NCBI GenBank assembly: GCA_044361535.1
Contig: JBIKIQ010000007.1
Location: 79,800-143,799, forward strand
From: UBA952 sp044361535
GTDB taxonomy: Bacteria; Bacteroidota; Bacteroidia; Flavobacteriales_D; Crocinitomicaceae
Direction: 5' to 3'
DNA: 64,000 nt
A program made the translations under genes and the position numbers. The first letter of the stretch is position 1. Each line of letters begins with the position of its first letter. Below, piece after piece: positions 60,633 to 64,000 of the stretch. The notes below the pieces were generated by a model. That model was not told where the DNA came from. It made no database searches and saw only the letters and a list, made by a program, of their open reading frames with translations.

Positions 60633-60853
60633 GCGTTAATTTTTTGAAAAAATTAGTGTTTGGTTTGGGCTGTATAGAGCCTCAACTGATGAACTGTATT
60701 TTAAAATAAAATCCAATGAACTTTTCTTTAGTTCTGAATTTTTCTTTCTTGTTTTAAGTACAGTTTGGTTTTTAAGGTAAAGATTAGTCATAGGCATTTT
60801 TTTACAAAAACGCATGAAAACATAGTTTATTGTAAAAAATACACAAAACTTTT
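60633..60853. other. Intergenic stretch, no gene seen
   Basis: About 220 bases between the ABC transporter operon and the DUF3467 gene. I find no ORF that looks like protein, no RNA gene and no clear terminator. It should contain the promoter of the minus-strand ABC operon, but no good TAnnTTTG match lies near its start. Confidence 0.45.
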
Positions 60854-61162
60854 CTATGCCATAGTACTTGGGGTTCCAAAACTCATAGGTGGTATACTGC
60901 CTCCATTCGAATCCGAAATTCTCCCAAAATTTTCCTCGTATTTTTCAATATTGTCAGCAAGAGCTTGCAGAAAACGTTTTGCATTTTCAGGAGTCATAAT
61001 CACACGTGATCTTACCTTTCCCTTAGGCATTCCGGGCATAATTTGAATAAAATCACAAACTACTTCAGCAGGTGAATGTGTTATTATTGCTAGATTAGAA
61101 TAAACTCCCAAGGCAACATCCTCAGAAAGTTCTATATTCATTTGATTTTCTTGATTTTCCAT
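60854..61162 (-). CDS. DUF3467 family protein
   Basis: The 102-residue protein matches DUF3467. Its core is GVYSNLAIITHSPAEVVCDFIQIMPGMPKGKVRSRVIMTPENAKRFLQALADNI (about 20-73), with the family's characteristic 'YSN...HSP.E...DF....PG......SR..M.P..AK' pattern. It is soluble and of unknown function. It lies 14 bases downstream of trxB on the same strand and probably shares its transcript. Confidence 0.87.
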   Translation of the reverse strand: MENQENQMNIELSEDVALGVYSNLAIITHSPAEVVCDFIQIMPGMPKGKVRSRVIMTPENAKRFLQALADNIEKYEENFGRISDSNGGSIPPMSFGTPSTMA

Positions 61163-61176
61163 TTCTTTGTAACGTA

Positions 61177-62127
61177 TTAATGACCTAATGCAGCTAAGTA
61201 TCTTTCAGCATCCAAAGCTGCCATGCAACCTGTTCCTGCTGCAGTAATCGCTTGACGATATGTTTTATCCGCCGCATCACCTGCTACAAAAACACCTGGA
61301 ACATTTGTTCTTGAAGTTCCAGCTTGTTCATATTTGATATAACCTGTTTCATCTAAATTTATGAAATCTTTAAAAATTTCTGTATTTGGCTGATGTCCAA
61401 TCGCTACGAAGAATCCTTTACAAGGTATCTCAGTTGTTTCACCTGTAACTGAATTTTTAGCGCGAACACCGGTTACTCCTGCACCATCACCTAATACTTC
61501 ATCAGTTTCTGTATTAAATAAAATTTCAATGTTTGGTGTATTTTTTACTCGATCTGCCATGATTTTGGATGCTCTAAATTCATTCTTTCTAACGAGCATG
61601 GTTACTTTTGTGCATAATTTTGAAAGATAATGAGCCTCTTCACAAGCAGAATCACCAGCTCCAACTATTACAACTTCTTGTCCTCGATAAAAGAAACCAT
61701 CACAAACGGCACATGCAGAAACACCTCCGCCAAGTTCAAGGTATTTTTGTTCACTTGGTAAGCCTAAATATTTGGCAGACGCACCTGTTGAAATAATTAT
61801 CGTATCTGCATGAATTTCGTGACCGTCTTCCGTCCAACATTTATGTAATGGACCAGTAAAATCTACTTTTGTTACAAAACCAAATCGAATATCAGTCTCA
61901 AATCTTTTTGCCTGAGCCTCTAATTCTACCATCATTTCTGGTCCTGAAATTCCTTGTGGATAACCGGGGAAATTTTCAACCTCATTGGTGGTTGTTAATT
62001 GACCTCCAGGTTGCATTCCTTGGTAGAGAACGGGTTTCATATCAGCTCTTGCAGCATAAATAGCAGCTGTGTATCCTGCTGGTCCTGATCCAATTATAAG
62101 ACATTTTATTCTTTCTGGTGTGTTCAT
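61177..62127 (-). CDS. trxB: Thioredoxin reductase (NADPH)
   Basis: TrxB is an FAD enzyme that passes electrons from NADPH to thioredoxin. The 316-residue protein has the FAD motif IIGSGPAGYTAAIYAARA (about 11-28), the redox-active CAVC in SACAVCDGFF (about 137-140), the NADPH motif VGAGDSACEEA and the C-terminal FVAGDAADKTYRQAITAAGTGCMAALDAE. All key residues are intact and the length is standard. It is followed by a DUF3467 gene. TACTTTTG lies 48 bases upstream of the ATG with a TTG 22 bases further up. Confidence 0.95.
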   Translation of the reverse strand: MNTPERIKCLIIGSGPAGYTAAIYAARADMKPVLYQGMQPGGQLTTTNEVENFPGYPQGISGPEMMVELEAQAKRFETDIRFGFVTKVDFTGPLHKCWTEDGHEIHADTIIISTGASAKYLGLPSEQKYLELGGGVSACAVCDGFFYRGQEVVIVGAGDSACEEAHYLSKLCTKVTMLVRKNEFRASKIMADRVKNTPNIEILFNTETDEVLGDGAGVTGVRAKNSVTGETTEIPCKGFFVAIGHQPNTEIFKDFINLDETGYIKYEQAGTSRTNVPGVFVAGDAADKTYRQAITAAGTGCMAALDAERYLAALGH

Positions 62128-62175
62128 ACTATTGATTTTTGGTAAAATTAGCTATTTTGTTAAAGTTTTAGGTTA

Positions 62176-62208
62176 CAAAAGTAACATTCCATTTTAACTA
62201 TGGTTCAA
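62176..62208 (-). promoter_or_regulatory. Putative promoter of trxB
   Basis: On the minus strand TTG (62208-62206), a 22-base spacer, then TACTTTTG (62183-62176), 48 bases before the ATG. Confidence 0.45.
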
Positions 62209-63185
62209 CGATTTTCCATTTTGTAATACAAACCTATTCCAAGAACAGATTTGAATTGAGTTCGAGGGCCTGTATTTCCAAATTGATCTTTGATCTTGAT
62301 ATCATCGTCATAAATTAAATTGAACTGGGTTGTTGCTGAAAACAATTTATTCACCTTGAATAATAACAAAATTTCGGCGTTTACATCAATGTTTTGAGGG
62401 TCGTGGGTGTAATTACTAAATAATTCAAAACGAGATTTAAGGTCGATGTTTTTCATTAAACTTCTATTCCATTTAATTTTTAAATAGGCTCCGTATTCTT
62501 CCCTGAAATTTCTTCCGGGTGAAATCATGTTGCCTTGCGCGTCAAGTATTGCCTTATCAACTCCAAATGAACCCATATTTGCCAAAGTTTGATCACCAAC
62601 GATTGTTCCTTTAAAAGCAAAAGGTGAGGCAAAAACTGAAAAATTCTCATTTCGAATATAATCCATTCCAAACGCTAAATTAACATAGGCTGGGGCTAAG
62701 AATGTTGATACTCGTACTGAATCATTCGGAAGATTAAAACCATCAAGGAATTGGGTTCTAAAACCGGTGTTTAATGAAAAGAAAAAATACTTCGCCACTT
62801 TTTGTCCGTATATACTACTAAAGTCAATTTTATCATCTGTTTTTTGAAGTGAATTTCCAACAAGATTATCAAAATACCGTATTCCACCTAAGGCCAGAAT
62901 TAAATCGGTTGACCATTTTGAATCCCCTTTTGAATAATAGTTTCCCGTACTAATTGTACCAATTAGAGAAAGGTTGTTTCGTCCACCGGCGTTCCAATTA
63001 ACAAAAGATGATTGCGTACCATTCAATTGATAGATAAATTTGAACTTCCATGCTTTCTCAATTTTTAGTGAATCTTTTTTAGGTTTGAGCGTGTCCTCCG
63101 CATGACAATCTAATGAATTAATTACAAGAAATATAATTGAAAATATACATAAAATCGATTGCTGTATGTTAATTTTGTTTGTCAT
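62205..63185 (-). CDS. DUF3078 family outer-membrane protein
   Basis: The 326-residue protein has a signal peptide (about 1-29, ending LDCHA). It then shows a series of amphipathic beta strands ending in a C-terminal aromatic-rich strand (SVLGIGLYYKMENR), as in a small outer-membrane barrel. The family-typical opening WKFKFIYQLNGTQSSFVNWNAGGRNNLSLIG (about 46-76) identifies DUF3078. Function is unknown. Its 5' end is divergent from the DUF3089 gene by twelve bases, so the two promoters must overlap the coding sequences. Confidence 0.85.
   Translation of the reverse strand: MTNKINIQQSILCIFSIIFLVINSLDCHAEDTLKPKKDSLKIEKAWKFKFIYQLNGTQSSFVNWNAGGRNNLSLIGTISTGNYYSKGDSKWSTDLILALGGIRYFDNLVGNSLQKTDDKIDFSSIYGQKVAKYFFFSLNTGFRTQFLDGFNLPNDSVRVSTFLAPAYVNLAFGMDYIRNENFSVFASPFAFKGTIVGDQTLANMGSFGVDKAILDAQGNMISPGRNFREEYGAYLKIKWNRSLMKNIDLKSRFELFSNYTHDPQNIDVNAEILLLFKVNKLFSATTQFNLIYDDDIKIKDQFGNTGPRTQFKSVLGIGLYYKMENR
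63170..63177 (+). promoter_or_regulatory. Putative -7 promoter element within the DUF3078 5' end
   Basis: TAATTTTG, 20 bases before the ATG at 63198. It lies inside the first codons of the divergent gene, as expected when the gap is only twelve bases. Confidence 0.35.
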
Positions 63186-63197
63186 TAAATCCTACCA

Positions 63198-64000
63198 ATG
63201 AAAGCAATAGCGAAATTACAGATTATAATTTTATTGTATAGCATAAATAGTATTAATACCTTTTCACAATCTGTAGATTATGCTGATGCGAAAAATTGGG
63301 CCGTTTTGCCTAGTTTTTCAAATGATCAATTGAAAAACTACATTACTGATTCTTCTTGGATAGCTAAGGCAGATGTATTTTATGTTTATCCAACTTTGTT
63401 TCTTGATAAAAAAGATACGAATTGGAATATTGGAATAGAACAAAGTGACCAAAGAACCAAGGTAATTAATCAAGCGGTTAAGTTTCAAGCTTCTGCTTGG
63501 GCGGAAAGCGGTAGATTGTACGTTCCCTTTTACAGGCAAGCTCATATTCGGTCCTATAATTTGATAAATCAAGGCGGGAAAGAGGCGCTTCTTTTGGCAT
63601 ATTCGGATATTAAAGAAGCATTTACCTATTATCTTAAAAACTTTAATAAAGGAAGGCCTATAATTTTGGCGGGTCATAGTCAGGGATCAACACATTTATC
63701 TTTGCTCTTAAAAGATTTTTTTGATGGAACCCCTCTGCAAAAACAATTGGTTGCAGCATATATTCCAGGTATTGGAATTGAAGGGACAATGTTTACATCT
63801 TTAGGTTTGATGAAAAATCCTGCGGAAAATTATGGTTTTGTAACTTGGAATACCTTTAAAAAGAAAATTAATAAAGACAAGTATGAAAAATGGTATAAAG
63901 GGAAATTGGTTGTAAATCCAATCACATGGGATTTAAGTCAATTTGCAGAGAAGAGTAAGCACAAAGGATTTTTATTTTGGAATAGTAAAATGTACCAAAA
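63198..64000 (+). CDS. DUF3089 alpha/beta-hydrolase-like protein (partial)
   Basis: The frame from ATG 63198 is open to the right edge (267 residues seen). It has a signal peptide (about 1-23, INTFSQ), so it is probably periplasmic or a surface protein. It shows the DUF3089 pattern: DVFYVYPTLF (about 60-69), FYRQAHIRSYN, and the nucleophile elbow AGHSQGS (about 156-162) typical of alpha/beta hydrolases, followed by FVTWNTF. DUF3089 proteins are lipase-like; the substrate is unknown. The C-terminal part with the catalytic His lies outside the window. Confidence 0.8.
   Translation, partial: MKAIAKLQIIILLYSINSINTFSQSVDYADAKNWAVLPSFSNDQLKNYITDSSWIAKADVFYVYPTLFLDKKDTNWNIGIEQSDQRTKVINQAVKFQASAWAESGRLYVPFYRQAHIRSYNLINQGGKEALLLAYSDIKEAFTYYLKNFNKGRPIILAGHSQGSTHLSLLLKDFFDGTPLQKQLVAAYIPGIGIEGTMFTSLGLMKNPAENYGFVTWNTFKKKINKDKYEKWYKGKLVVNPITWDLSQFAEKSKHKGFLFWNSKMYQ

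Noticed and set aside
63318..63677. Minus-strand frame of 119 codons at the right edge
   Set aside because: It is antisense to the DUF3089 gene, which has a signal peptide and the AGHSQG motif.
1..64000. CRISPR arrays, insertion sequences, integrases, rRNA or tRNA genes
   Set aside because: I saw no repeat-spacer pattern, transposase or integrase motif, or RNA gene signature anywhere in the window.

Overview
The window looks like a piece of chromosome from a Bacteroidetes bacterium of the order Flavobacteriales, close in style to Cryomorphaceae/Crocinitomicaceae. The DNA is strongly AT-rich. Ribosome-binding sites are mostly not recognisable. Many promoters match the Bacteroidetes form TAnnTTTG, sometimes with an upstream TTTG. 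Marker genes include the gliding/type IX secretion genes gldD and gldE, proteins with type IX C-terminal sorting domains, the Bat aerotolerance operon, and bshC for bacillithiol. I see no tRNA, rRNA, CRISPR array, insertion sequence or prophage. Gene order is dense, with many 1-19 bp overlaps.

Layout. 1-6068: tail of a probable deoxynucleoside kinase, heptose epimerase hldD, a tiny membrane protein, a cyclophilin on the minus strand, then a plus-strand run radC-wecB-deacetylase-DUF423-metallohydrolase. 6128-7866: a two-gene acyltransferase operon likely to make an aminolipid (glycine/ornithine lipid type). 7934-12124: small exported proteins, Ppx/GppA phosphatase, and a NatAB-like ABC exporter. 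12278-15527: a PyrR-like phosphoribosyltransferase coupled to murQ, then a two-gene cassette of a free-standing von Willebrand A protein and an unrecognised cysteine-containing protein. 15520-21177: PD40-OmpA protein, PIF1-like helicase with a C-terminal HTH, folB, gltX.

21481-34202: a four-repeat fasciclin protein, a nitroreductase, an SPFH lipoprotein, a large type B sorted surface protein, a fused E1 alpha/beta 2-oxoacid dehydrogenase, bshC, and an OmpA/TPR lipoprotein. 34279-37124: ssb, gldE, gldD and folK on the minus strand. 37291-39140: rpsP-rimM-trmN6. 39132-45595: thioredoxin-like protein, proline dehydrogenase, ilvE, a surface protein, a Crp/Fnr regulator, an exported beta-rich protein and a small zinc-ribbon protein. 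45728-53085: the complete Bat operon (moxR, DUF58, DUF4381-like, batA, batB, batC, batD). 53075-64000: DUF2797 protein, a second type B sorted protein, acyl-CoA reductase divergent from a ferredoxin, an ABC-2 transporter, trxB-DUF3467, DUF3078 and the start of a DUF3089 hydrolase.

Functionally this is mostly housekeeping and envelope biology. The two observations I consider most worth checking are the vWA cassette at 13720-15527 and four genes (6128, 39791, 57918 minus, 58407) whose start codon lies exactly four bases after a TAnnTTTG promoter element, which suggests leaderless mRNAs.
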